From the NCBI GenBank assembly GCA_001552515.1, contig BCRI01000009.1, positions 1 to 64,000 on the forward strand: a DNA stretch of 64,000 bases, given 5' to 3'. This DNA comes from Sphaerimonospora mesophila NBRC 14179 = JCM 3151. Its GTDB lineage: Bacteria; Actinomycetota; Actinomycetes; Streptosporangiales; Streptosporangiaceae. Shown here one piece after another: positions 36,223 through 44,060 of this stretch; the stretch's first letter is position 1; the number at the start of each line of letters is the position of its first letter. Below the pieces are notes generated by a model that was not told where the DNA came from, did not search any database, and saw nothing but the letters and a program-made list of their open reading frames with translations. The position numbers and the translations under genes are program-made.

Positions 36223-36243
36223 GCCGGCCGGTCCGCGGCCGGC
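36223..36243. terminator. hairpin after the nitroreductase gene
   Basis: GCCGGCCG (36223-36230) pairs with CGGCCGGC (36236-36243) across a five-base loop, 12 bp after the stop codon. A second smaller stem (GGCT/AGCC) precedes it. No T-run. Confidence 0.6.
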
Positions 36244-36305
36244 GCCTCCGCCCGGCGCGGCGGGGAACGGCCGGAGCCGTCCCCCGGCGGATGCGGGCTC
36301 GCGGG

Positions 36306-36938
36306 TCAGTACGCCACGGTGAAACGCATCCGGTGGTGCCGCGGCCGTTCGGCCTCGTCCAGCAGCGCCACCGCGAGGTCCTCCAGCGAGATCCGGGAGT
36401 CACCGTCGGCGTCGACCAGCAGGTCGTCACCGCCTATCCGGTACCGGCCGGTGCGCTCACCGGGCACGAGCAGCTTGGCGGGGCTCAGATAGGCCCAGTC
36501 CACGACGGTGTCGGCCCGGCAGGCCGCCAGCTGGTCGATGCACGCCAGCGCGATCGGCCGCAGGTAGGCCGGGTAGCCCACCTCGTTCATCAGGATGCCG
36601 CCGCCCTCGACGGCCAGGCTGCCGGCGCCGCCGACGAGCAGCAGGCGCGTGCCGGTCTTGGCGCACGCCGTCAGCAGCGTGTGGGCGACGGTGACGAGCT
36701 CGTTCTCGTTGCCGGGCGCCGGGCAGGTCGCGGTGATCACCAGATCGCGTCCGGTGATCAAGGGGAGGACCGCGTCCAGGTCGGTCGCGTCGCCGACGCG
36801 CCCCTCCACTCCGGGTGGGAGATCGGCGAACGCCGCCGCGTTCAGGGCCACGCCCGTCACCTCGTGTCCGCGGGACACGGCCTCGGCGACGACGCGGCGA
36901 CCCACGTTTCCGGTTGCTCCGAACACTGAGATGCGCAT
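36306..36938 (-). CDS. NAD(P)-binding Rossmann protein (YwnB/NmrA-like)
   Basis: 210 residues. It starts with the dinucleotide motif ISVFGATGNVGRRVVAEAV and has the LLLVGGAGSLAV strand and the YLRPIALACIDQL helix of the NAD(P)H-binding atypical SDR group (YwnB-like). Probably a reductase or a redox-sensing protein. It is divergent from a MarR gene 53 bp away, a common pairing in which the MarR protein represses the reductase in response to oxidants or quinones. Confidence 0.86.
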   Translation of the reverse strand: MRISVFGATGNVGRRVVAEAVSRGHEVTGVALNAAAFADLPPGVEGRVGDATDLDAVLPLITGRDLVITATCPAPGNENELVTVAHTLLTACAKTGTRLLLVGGAGSLAVEGGGILMNEVGYPAYLRPIALACIDQLAACRADTVVDWAYLSPAKLLVPGERTGRYRIGGDDLLVDADGDSRISLEDLAVALLDEAERPRHHRMRFTVAY

Positions 36939-36991
36939 GCCTGTGCTTCCTCTCGACCTTGTCGGTTGCTTTGGGCGGTAACCTTTTCGAT

Positions 36992-37477
36992 GTGGCAGAT
37001 CACGTCGACCACGTCCTGCGGCAGTGGGCTGCCGCCTGCCCTGACCTGGACGTTTCCCCGATGGCGGTGTTCGGTCGGCTCTCGAGACTGACCCGGCTCG
37101 TCAACGGCGAGCTGCGCCGTACGTTCGCGGAACACGACCTCGACCCCTCGTCGTTCGACGTTCTGGCCACCCTCCGTCGTGGCGGCCGGCTGACCCCGGC
37201 CGAGTTGATGCGTTCATCGATGATCACTTCAGGTGCGGTCACCCAGCGCCTGGACCGGCTGGAGGCGCGGGGGCTGGTGGTCCGGACGCCCAACGAGTCC
37301 GACGGCCGCGGCGTTCACGTCGACCTGACCGACGAGGGCCGCAAGCTCATCGACCAGGCCCTGCCGGATCACGTGAACGCCGAACAGCGCTTGCTCGCCG
37401 GGCTCACCCCTGATCAGCGGGAGAGCCTGGCCGACATCCTCAGGCGGCTGCTGGTCTCGCTGGGCGACGAGGTCTAG
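36992..37477 (+). CDS. MarR-family regulator (paralogue 1)
   Basis: 161 residues. Winged-helix motifs are PSSFDVLATLRRGGRLTPAE, LMRSSMITSGAVTQRLDRLE and the wing GLVVRTPNESDGRGVHVDLT. GTG 36992 (VADHVDHVLRQW) was chosen by analogy with the paralogue at 38921 (GTVTTDHVDFVLEQW); a longer frame upstream overlaps the reductase gene. No Shine-Dalgarno is present. Its stop TAG overlaps the stop of the converging MFS gene (CTAG at 37474-37477). Likely targets are the divergent reductase and the MFS exporter. Confidence 0.88.
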   Translation: MADHVDHVLRQWAAACPDLDVSPMAVFGRLSRLTRLVNGELRRTFAEHDLDPSSFDVLATLRRGGRLTPAELMRSSMITSGAVTQRLDRLEARGLVVRTPNESDGRGVHVDLTDEGRKLIDQALPDHVNAEQRLLAGLTPDQRESLADILRRLLVSLGDEV

Positions 37478-38664
37478 ATCCGCTTGGTGCCCCACACCAC
37501 GATCGACGTCAGGACCACGAGACCCGCCGCGACCCACAGCACGCCGCTCACGGTGACCAGGCCCACGATGAGGCTGCCGAACAGCGCGCCCAGTGCGATC
37601 GCCAGATTGAACATGCAGGTGTTCAGCCCGGTCGCGGCCTCGATGCCCTGGGGCGCCGCCTTGATGATCCAGGTCTGCACGCTCACCGGCAGGCCGCCGA
37701 ACGCGAAACCCCACAGGATCAGCAGGATCGATCCGCTGATCGTGTTCCCGCCGATGAACGGGAGCAGCGCCAGGATGACCGCGAGCGCGATGCTCACCAC
37801 GATGATGGTGCCGCGGACGTTGCGGCCGGACCACGAACCGGCGATGAGGTTGCCGATCATGCCGGCCACGCCGTAGGCGAGCAGCAGCGGACCGACGTAC
37901 GTCGCGTCGATCCCGGAGATGTCCTGCAGGATCGGGCTGACGAAGGTGAAGGCGCCGTAGTGTCCGGCCACCAGCAGGAAGGTGGCGATGACGCCGACCC
38001 GGACGGCCGGTGTGCGCAGCTGCTCGGCCAGCGTGCGCAGCCGGACCGGCTCGGTCGCCGGCATCCGCGGCAGCAGTACGGCCAGTGCGATCACCAGGAG
38101 GAGCGCGACCGCGGCGACCGCGCCGAACGCGATGCGCCAGCTGGTGAGCTCACCCACGAACGTGCCCGCCGGGACGCCGATGACGTTGGCGGCCATGGCG
38201 CCGAAGAAGATCAGCGAGGTGGCCTTGGCCACGTACGCCTCGGGGACCAGCCGGACGCCGAGACCCGCGGCGAGCGCCCAGAACCCGCCGATGCTGACGC
38301 CCACGAACAGCCGCGCCACCATGAGCACGGCGTAGTTGGGGGTCACGGCGGACACGACGTTGGCCACCAACGCCAGCAGGATCAGGCCGAGCAGGACCAC
38401 GCGCCGGTCCAGTCCCCGGATCGCCACCGGCAGCAGCGGCGCGGTGACGGCGGCGACCAGGCCGGACACGGTCACCATCAGGCCTACTTCGCCGTCCGAG
38501 ACGTTCAGCCCGCCGCCGATCGCGGTGAGCAGGCCCATGGGCAGGTTCTCGACGGTTACCACCAGGAAGGTGCCGAGCGCGACGGCGGTCACCGCTATCC
38601 AGCTCTTGATGGGCACTCGTTCCGGTCTGGCGGTCCCGGCGGAGACGGACTCGACGTTTGTCAT
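37474..38664 (-). CDS. MFS drug/sugar efflux transporter, DHA1-like
   Basis: 396 residues, twelve predicted membrane segments, with the arabinose-efflux/DHA1 pattern (IRGLDRRVVLLGLILLALV between TM2 and TM3, then PNYAVLMVARLFVGVSIGGF and the motif C-like MAANVIGVPAGTFVGELTSW). ATG 38664 is preceded by TAGGAG. The gene lies between two paralogous MarR genes; the tandem operators at 38859-38892 are only 195 bp upstream of its start and probably control both this gene and the divergent marR. Confidence 0.9.
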   Translation of the reverse strand: MTNVESVSAGTARPERVPIKSWIAVTAVALGTFLVVTVENLPMGLLTAIGGGLNVSDGEVGLMVTVSGLVAAVTAPLLPVAIRGLDRRVVLLGLILLALVANVVSAVTPNYAVLMVARLFVGVSIGGFWALAAGLGVRLVPEAYVAKATSLIFFGAMAANVIGVPAGTFVGELTSWRIAFGAVAAVALLLVIALAVLLPRMPATEPVRLRTLAEQLRTPAVRVGVIATFLLVAGHYGAFTFVSPILQDISGIDATYVGPLLLAYGVAGMIGNLIAGSWSGRNVRGTIIVVSIALAVILALLPFIGGNTISGSILLILWGFAFGGLPVSVQTWIIKAAPQGIEAATGLNTCMFNLAIALGALFGSLIVGLVTVSGVLWVAAGLVVLTSIVVWGTKRI

Positions 38665-38858
38665 TCGGGTTACTCCTACTCCTATGAGCTTGGGCCCGGT
38701 CCGGGCAGGCGGGAACAACCGACCGACCGGCGCGCATCGGTCGAGTTCGGCTCTGACTGTCGGGTGGGGTCGGCGGTCAGGATCTTGATGCCTGCCGGGC
38801 CCGGTGACAGACATCGGGCAGGCCACCGATCAGGCCGCACCCTGCAAGGCTGATTTTG

Positions 38859-38892
38859 CTTAACGCTAAGATACTATAGCTTAGTGCTAAGC
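38859..38892. promoter_or_regulatory. tandem MarR operators
   Basis: Two inverted repeats, CTTA-ACGC-TAAG (38859-38870) and GCTTAG-TG-CTAAGC (38879-38892), have centres 21 bp apart, two helical turns. Outer TTTTGC and GCAAAA arms add further symmetry. They lie just upstream of the marR gene at 38921 and within reach of the divergent MFS gene. Confidence 0.8.
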
Positions 38893-38920
38893 AAAATAAC
38901 CAGCCGAGAGGAGAACGCAG

Positions 38921-39427
38921 GTGGGCACGGTGACGACGGATCACGTCGACTTCGTGCTGGAACAGTGGCAGAAACAGCGCCCCGACCTGGACATGTCGGC
39001 CATGGAGGTGATCGGGCGGCTGCCACGGCTGATGCGGTTCTTCACCGCGGCACTGCGGCGGACGTTCGGCGCGCACGGGCTCGATCCCGCCTCGTTCGAC
39101 GTCCTCGCGACGCTGTATCGCAGCGAGCCGCGCTCTCTGTCGCCGGCCGACCTGATGCGCGCCTCGATGGTCACGTCCGGCGCCGTCACCCAGCGCCTGG
39201 ACCGGCTCGAATCCCGAGGACTGGTGACGCGCACGCCGAGCGCCTCGGACGGCCGCTGTGTCCGTGTCGCACTGACCGAGGAGGGCGTCGCGCTCATGGA
39301 ACGGGTGCTGCCCTACCACGTGGAGACCGAGAACCGGCTGCTCGTCGCGCTCGACCCGGCAGATCGCGAGACATTGGCCGACACCCTGCGCGACCTCCTC
39401 ATCTCGCTGGGCGACCTGCCGGACTGA
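38921..39427 (+). CDS. MarR-family regulator (paralogue 2)
   Basis: 168 residues, clearly paralogous to the protein at 36992: PASFDVLATLYRSEPRSLSP, MRASMVTSGAVTQRLDRLES, wing RTPSASDGRCVRVALT. GTG 38921 follows GAGAGGAG at nine bases. The strong tandem operators directly upstream show autorepression. With the MFS gene it makes an inducible efflux module. Confidence 0.92.
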   Translation: MGTVTTDHVDFVLEQWQKQRPDLDMSAMEVIGRLPRLMRFFTAALRRTFGAHGLDPASFDVLATLYRSEPRSLSPADLMRASMVTSGAVTQRLDRLESRGLVTRTPSASDGRCVRVALTEEGVALMERVLPYHVETENRLLVALDPADRETLADTLRDLLISLGDLPD

Positions 39428-39475
39428 ACTCCCTATCCCAGCTCATCCCTCTGCCGTAAGGAAGGATGTGAAGAA

Positions 39476-40765
39476 GTGTCCGCTGAAGATGATTCAGCGC
39501 TGCCCGCCGCTGCGACCTCCGACGGCTTGACCGCTTTCGGCGCCTCGCTGCGTGCCGCACGGCTGCGACGCGGACTCACCCTCCGGGAACTGGCACGCCG
39601 GACGCACTACAGCCACAGCTACATGTCGAAGGTGGAGAACGGCATCAAGCACCCGTCGGTGGAACTGGCGCAACGCTGCGACAAGGTGCTCGAGCTGGAC
39701 GGGGAGCTGGCCGAGTCGCTCACCGTCCGCGCACTCACGCCGGCGGCGGTGGACGCCTGGCCGCGGCCGGCGCAACTGCCGCGGGGGCCGGTGCAGTTCG
39801 TCGGCCGTACGAGGGAACTGGCCGAGCTGACCGCGGCGCTGCTGCCGGACGACAGGCAGGCGGGTGTGGTGCCGGTGGTCGCGGTCGACGGGCCGCCCGG
39901 TGTCGGCAAGACCGCGCTGGTGGTCCGATGGGCTCATCAGAACAGCCACCTGTTCCCCGACGGGGTCCTGTTCGCCGATCTCGGCGGGTACGGCGGCGAC
40001 CTTCAGCCGCCCGACGCCGTGTTGAAGGTGTTCCTGCACGAGCTGGGCATCGGTGGGCTGCCGTCCGGGACCGGACAGCCCGCGTCGTTGTTCCGGTCGT
40101 TCCTGCACGGTCGCAGGCTGCTGATCGTGCTGGACAACGCGGCGGACGCCCAGCAGGTGCGGGCGTTGCTGCCCGGGGCGCCGGGATGCGCGGTCGTCGT
40201 CACCAGCCGGCAGCGCCTGTCCGGCCTGGCCGTACGCGACGGCGCGCAGCGGATCACACTGCCTCCCCTGGGGCAGGCCGACGCGGTGGCGTTGCTGGCC
40301 GAGATGATCGGCCGGGCTCGCGTGGGCTCGGAACCCGAAGCGGCTGCGGCGATCGCGGGCTGCTGCGCGGGCCTGCCGCTGGCGCTGCGGTTGGCCGGGG
40401 AGCGGCTCACCAACCTGCCGGCCAAGTCGCTGCACGCGTTCGCGGCGGAACTGGCGGCGGAGGAGCACGCTCTCGACATGCTCACCGTCCTCGGCGACCC
40501 CCGTTCCGCGGTCAGGACGGTGTTCTCCTGGTCCTACCTGGCGCTCGCCCCCGCGGATGCGCGGGTGTTCCAGCAGCTGGGACTGCACCCCAGCGCCGAG
40601 TTCAGCACCACGGTGGCGACGGCGGTCACCGGCCTGCCGCCGGTGGAGGCCGAGCGAGCGCTGGAGCGGCTGGCGGCGGCGCACCTGATCGAACCGGTGG
40701 GGCCGCAGCGGTACCGGCTCCACAACCCGCTCCGGCTGTACGCGAGGGAGAGAGCGCGAGCATGA
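39476..40765 (+). CDS. XRE-HTH / NB-ARC (STAND) transcriptional regulator, short form
   Basis: 429 residues. An XRE helix-turn-helix (LRAARLRRGLTLRELARRTH, SYMSKVENG at about 25-65) is fused to an NB-ARC ATPase: FVGRTRELAEL, Walker A DGPPGVGKTALV, Walker B RLLIVLDNAAD, and later GLPLALRLAGERL. The protein ends soon after the winged-helix region (YRLHNPLRLYARERA) and lacks the TPR or SARP parts of longer relatives such as AfsR. It is the nearest regulator upstream of the C-nucleoside operon and a plausible pathway activator. GTG 39476 follows GGAAGG at about ten bases. Confidence 0.85.
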   Translation: MSAEDDSALPAAATSDGLTAFGASLRAARLRRGLTLRELARRTHYSHSYMSKVENGIKHPSVELAQRCDKVLELDGELAESLTVRALTPAAVDAWPRPAQLPRGPVQFVGRTRELAELTAALLPDDRQAGVVPVVAVDGPPGVGKTALVVRWAHQNSHLFPDGVLFADLGGYGGDLQPPDAVLKVFLHELGIGGLPSGTGQPASLFRSFLHGRRLLIVLDNAADAQQVRALLPGAPGCAVVVTSRQRLSGLAVRDGAQRITLPPLGQADAVALLAEMIGRARVGSEPEAAAAIAGCCAGLPLALRLAGERLTNLPAKSLHAFAAELAAEEHALDMLTVLGDPRSAVRTVFSWSYLALAPADARVFQQLGLHPSAEFSTTVATAVTGLPPVEAERALERLAAAHLIEPVGPQRYRLHNPLRLYARERARA

Positions 40766-40842
40766 GATGACGTGGCCGTCCGCCGGTCTGTCCTTCGCCG
40801 ACACCGCCGGGCAACCCGTAATCCGCATGTCACCGCAGGGAT

Positions 40843-40880
40843 GGTGCCCTCGGTTCCCGTCAAGGAGTCACCAGGGCACC
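40843..40880 (+). terminator. hairpin after the STAND regulator gene
   Basis: GGTGCCCT (40843-40850) pairs with AGGGCACC (40873-40880) across a 22-base loop, 78 bp after the stop codon. No T-run; a moderate terminator candidate. Confidence 0.5.
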
Positions 40881-41765
40881 GCTTGCGGTCGACGGGACGA
40901 GCTGCTCATGATACATGAGGCAATTGGCAAGTGTGTGATTAGCGAGAAGTGAGGTTGTTCTGGGGTGAGACGTGCCGGCCGCGGAGACCGGGTCCCCATG
41001 TCCGCGTTCGGCGTCACCGTCTCGACCGTTCGAGGGTGGTGAAGGTGACCGAGAGATCAGGCGAGGGAACCGATGTCGCGGCGGGCGACGTCTCGGCCGT
41101 TCGGCACTGCCGAGTCTTCTGCCGTGCCCGGCAGGTGGCGAGACGCCCTCGGTGGATCCGGCGCGAGCTCAGGAACATCACCGTGGCCGCGAGGCCGCTG
41201 CGGCCCGGTGGGCGATCCGGCCCTGACCGTTCGGTCCGCGTAGATCTGGTCCCTGCCGCGCCCCCGGACCCGACCGGGTGATGTCCGCGCTGCTCGGCGA
41301 CAGCGGCCGAGCGGGGGTCCTGTGCCGCGGGCGTGACCGAGACGGCCATCCGGAAACGGCGGGGAAATTCCACGGTTGAACACCGAGCCGGACCCGATCC
41401 CGTCCAGAACTGACCGATATTCCATTTCCGGTAATCCGCGGCGGCGCTCCGATCAGGCTCGCCGTCGCGGTTATTCGTGTATTGGCTCCGATTTTAAGCG
41501 GTCCGTTTTGATGTGATACCTGCAGATGGATCGCCGATGTCAAACCTGTCCGGGAAACTGTTGACTGCGATGGGTCGATGTGTCACGATCATCGCGGTTA
41601 CCGGTTCGGGCACCAGAGTAAACATCGGGGTGCCTCAGGCTGGAGCCGAGTGGATTCTCTCTGGTAAGACCCGCGATGTCGGCGGGCGTTAACGGCAATC
41701 TTCAACGGCCTAATGCAATTCGTTCTCAGCGGTGCCGGCTCGGGCCGGTTGAAAGGCGGTTCAAC
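40881..41765. other. 885-bp stretch without a convincing gene; leader region of the C-nucleoside operon
   Basis: No frame here has a convincing family match. It contains the perfect palindrome CTCATG-ATA-CATGAG (40905-40919), a candidate operator. One plus-strand frame at about 41060-41180 (RVFCRARQVARRPRWIRREL) faintly resembles the start of RsbW-like ATP-binding proteins and may be a decayed gene. The last ~350 bp are less GC-rich and include a GGCACC/GGTGCC stem (near 41610-41640) and TTGACT (near 41560). These are likely promoter and untranslated leader of the operon that starts at 41766. Confidence 0.55.
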
Positions 41766-42452
41766 ATGCAGGGAATCATTCAGGTGGCCGGTGTCATCGA
41801 CCAGGCCGAGGCGGACCTGATCTGCGAGGAAGGCGCGGACTGGCTCGGTTTCGCCTTGCGGCTTCCCCTGAAGAACGAGGATTTGTCGGAGAAGGACGCC
41901 GCAGCGATCATCAAGGCGATCCAGCCGGCGCACAGGGGCGTCGTGATCACCTACCTGACCGACGCCGAGGAGATCAAGCAGTTCTGCCAGGAGCTGGGTG
42001 TCACCGCCATCCAGTTGCACGGCGACGTCACCCCCGGCGAGCTGCGGACCCTCCGGCGCATCGCGCCCGACCTCTACGTGCTCAAGAGCCTCGTGGTCAA
42101 GCAGGACAACCTCGACGAGCTGACCGAGATCGTGGACCAGGCCGCCGAGTGGGTCGACATGTTCATCACCGACAGCTTCAACCCGGCGACCGGTGCCAAG
42201 GGCGCCACCGGACTGCTGCACGACTGGTCGATCAGCGCCGAGCTGGTCCGGCTCTCGCCCCGGCCGCTGATGCTCGCCGGCGGGCTGAACCCGGACAACG
42301 TCGCCGCCGCGATAGCCGAGATCCGCCCGGCCGCCGTCGACGCGCACACCGGCCTGGAGAACACGACGGGCCGCAAGGACCGGATGAAGGTGCGCAAGTT
42401 CGTCGAGGAGGCCCGCAAGGCCTTCGCCCAGCTCGCGAATGAGGGCGCATGA
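41766..42452 (+). CDS. TrpF-like (phosphoribosylanthranilate isomerase fold) protein lacking the catalytic cysteine
   Basis: 228-residue (beta/alpha)8 barrel of the TrpF family. Phosphate-binding loops are kept (AGGLNPDNV at 171-179, VDAHTGLE at 191-198), as are IQLHGD and TGLLHDWS. In true TrpF the first strand reads KICGIT with a general-base Cys; here it is IQVAGVID, so that Cys is Ala8. The general acid Asp is kept (Asp136 in FITDSFNPATG). Tryptophan synthesis is therefore unlikely. First gene of the operon; its TGA overlaps the next ATG. ATG 41766 follows AAAGGCGG. A ring-opening or isomerisation of a phosphoribosyl intermediate is a guess. Confidence 0.85.
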   Translation: MQGIIQVAGVIDQAEADLICEEGADWLGFALRLPLKNEDLSEKDAAAIIKAIQPAHRGVVITYLTDAEEIKQFCQELGVTAIQLHGDVTPGELRTLRRIAPDLYVLKSLVVKQDNLDELTEIVDQAAEWVDMFITDSFNPATGAKGATGLLHDWSISAELVRLSPRPLMLAGGLNPDNVAAAIAEIRPAAVDAHTGLENTTGRKDRMKVRKFVEEARKAFAQLANEGA

Positions 42453-43120
42453 CCAGCGCGATGACGCCGGCGATCGGCACCGTGCATCTGCTGCCCCAGA
42501 CCAAGCAGCTGCGAGCGCTGCACACGGTCATCCGCGACCGGAACGTCGGCAGGGAGGACTTCGTCGCCTCGTCGGGCCGGATCATCCGCCAGCTGATCGA
42601 AGCGGGGCTGGATCTTCTCCCGTTCGACTCGTGCGAGGTCCTCACCCCGGTGGGGCGCACCTATCACGGCCTGCGGCAGACTCCGGGGATCTGCGGGGTG
42701 TCGGTCGCCCGCGCCGGGGAGAGCATGGAGTCCGAGCTGCGGGCGATCCTGCCGGGCGTGCGGATCGGCAAGATCCTGATCCAGCGGGACAAGGTGACGA
42801 AGCTGCCGCACCTGTACTACTCCGCCCTGCCCGCCGACATCGACCAGCGGCACGTGCTGCTGCTGGATCCGATGCTGGCCACCGGCGGGACCGCGCTGGC
42901 GGCCCTCGACGTCCTCCTCGACCGGGGGGTCGAGGAGGACAACATCGTGTTCATCAACCTGCTGTCGGCGCCGGAGGGCATCGACGCGGTCCGGGCGCGC
43001 CACCCGAACCTGCGGATCGTGACGTCGGCCATCGAGGAGCGGCTGAACGAGAACGCCTACATGGTCCCCGGCATCGGTGACTTCGGCGACCGCTACTTCG
43101 GTACGGACATCGTGCGATGA
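42449..43120 (+). CDS. uracil phosphoribosyltransferase, eukaryote-like type (probable self-resistance)
   Basis: 223 residues. It joins uracil (or an analogue) to PRPP. The PRPP loop is VLLLDPMLATGGTA and the uracil-binding end is VPGIGDFGDRYFGT. The N-terminus, LLPQTKQLRALHTVIRDRNV followed by REDFVASSGRIIRQLIEAGL, and the ICGVSVARAGESME and GKILIQRDKVTKLPHLYY stretches match animal/protozoan UPRTs more than the KHPLIQHK-type bacterial Upp. In published minimycin work a UPRT (MinD) is a safeguard enzyme for self-resistance, and that is the likely role here. It overlaps both neighbours by ATGA. Confidence 0.9.
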   Translation: MTSAMTPAIGTVHLLPQTKQLRALHTVIRDRNVGREDFVASSGRIIRQLIEAGLDLLPFDSCEVLTPVGRTYHGLRQTPGICGVSVARAGESMESELRAILPGVRIGKILIQRDKVTKLPHLYYSALPADIDQRHVLLLDPMLATGGTALAALDVLLDRGVEEDNIVFINLLSAPEGIDAVRARHPNLRIVTSAIEERLNENAYMVPGIGDFGDRYFGTDIVR

Positions 43121-44031
43121 AGAGCGGCGGCCGGCTTCTGGACCCGGTCGTGACAGCGTTCGCGCCGGCGGTCTGGGGGAGCACTTATCTGGTGACCACC
43201 GAGCTGCTGCCGGCGAATCGCCCGCTGCTGGCCGCCGCCGTACGCGCGCTGCCCGCGGGGCTGATCCTGGTGGGCATCGGACGGGTCCTGCCCAGGGGAG
43301 TCTGGTGGTGGCGCGCGTTCGTGCTGGGCACCTTGAACATCGGCGCGTTCTTCTACTTCCTCTTCGTCGCCGCGTACCGGTTGCCGGGCGGCGTGGCCGC
43401 GCTGATCATGTCGTTCCAGCCCATGATGGTGCTCATCCTCGCGGCGCTGCTGCTCGGCGACCGGATCAGGTTCGTCCATGTGGTGGCCTGCGTGGTCGGC
43501 GCCGCCGGTGTGGCGCTGCTGGTCATCCGGCCCACGGCGGCGCTGGACCTGGTCGGCGTCGCGGCGGCGCTGGCCGGCGCCGCCTGCATGGCGGCCGGCA
43601 TCGTGTTCACCAAGCGGTGGAAACGGCCGGCGGGTGTGTCTCTGCTGCAGTTCACCGGTTGGCAGCTCACCACGGGCGGGCTCGTACTGCTGCCGGTCAC
43701 GCTGCTGGCCGAAGGGCTGCCGGGTGAGCTCAACGGCCCGAACATCGCGGGTTTCGTTTACCTGGTCGTGCTGGGTTCGTTGGTCGGGTATTCGGTGTGG
43801 TTCCGCGGGATAGAGCGGTTGTCCGCACTGGCGGTTTCGTTTCTCGCCTTCGCGAGCCCGATCGTCGCGACCGTTCTCGGTTACTTCTTCCTCGATCAGG
43901 TGCTGACCGGCGTTCAGGCCATCGGCGCTCTGATCATCATCGGCGCCGTCGTGTTCGCCAACCTTTCGACCGCACCCCCGGGCGAGCGCGAGAAAACGGC
44001 GGGAAAACCAAGGGAAACGGCTTACCAGTAA
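43117..44031 (+). CDS. EamA/DMT-family exporter
   Basis: 304 residues with about ten membrane segments in two EamA repeats (AVWGSTYLVTTELLPANRPL at the start, FQPMMVLILAALLLGDRI closing repeat one, FASPIVATVLGYFFLDQVL closing repeat two). Drug/metabolite exporters of this type often accompany nucleoside and amino-acid pathways. Its position between the UPRT and the NRPS parallels the transporter (MinT) of minimycin clusters, so it probably exports the final C-nucleoside. ATG overlaps the UPRT stop; the NRPS starts 29 bp later. Confidence 0.9.
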   Translation: MKSGGRLLDPVVTAFAPAVWGSTYLVTTELLPANRPLLAAAVRALPAGLILVGIGRVLPRGVWWWRAFVLGTLNIGAFFYFLFVAAYRLPGGVAALIMSFQPMMVLILAALLLGDRIRFVHVVACVVGAAGVALLVIRPTAALDLVGVAAALAGAACMAAGIVFTKRWKRPAGVSLLQFTGWQLTTGGLVLLPVTLLAEGLPGELNGPNIAGFVYLVVLGSLVGYSVWFRGIERLSALAVSFLAFASPIVATVLGYFFLDQVLTGVQAIGALIIIGAVVFANLSTAPPGEREKTAGKPRETAYQ

Positions 44032-44060
44032 CTTTTCTCCGTCCATTGCAAGGGGAGGAA

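Noticed and set aside
34355-36430. Long upstream extension of the CBS-BON frame at 33659
   Set aside because: Antisense to the second CBS-BON and Acg-type genes; a strong ribosome site fixes the start at 34354.
41282-41765. Riboswitch or T-box in the operon leader
   Set aside because: Small stems are present but I could not match any known consensus; kept only as a noncoding leader.
41766-42452. Housekeeping trpF
   Set aside because: The catalytic Cys is replaced by Ala and no other trp genes are nearby.
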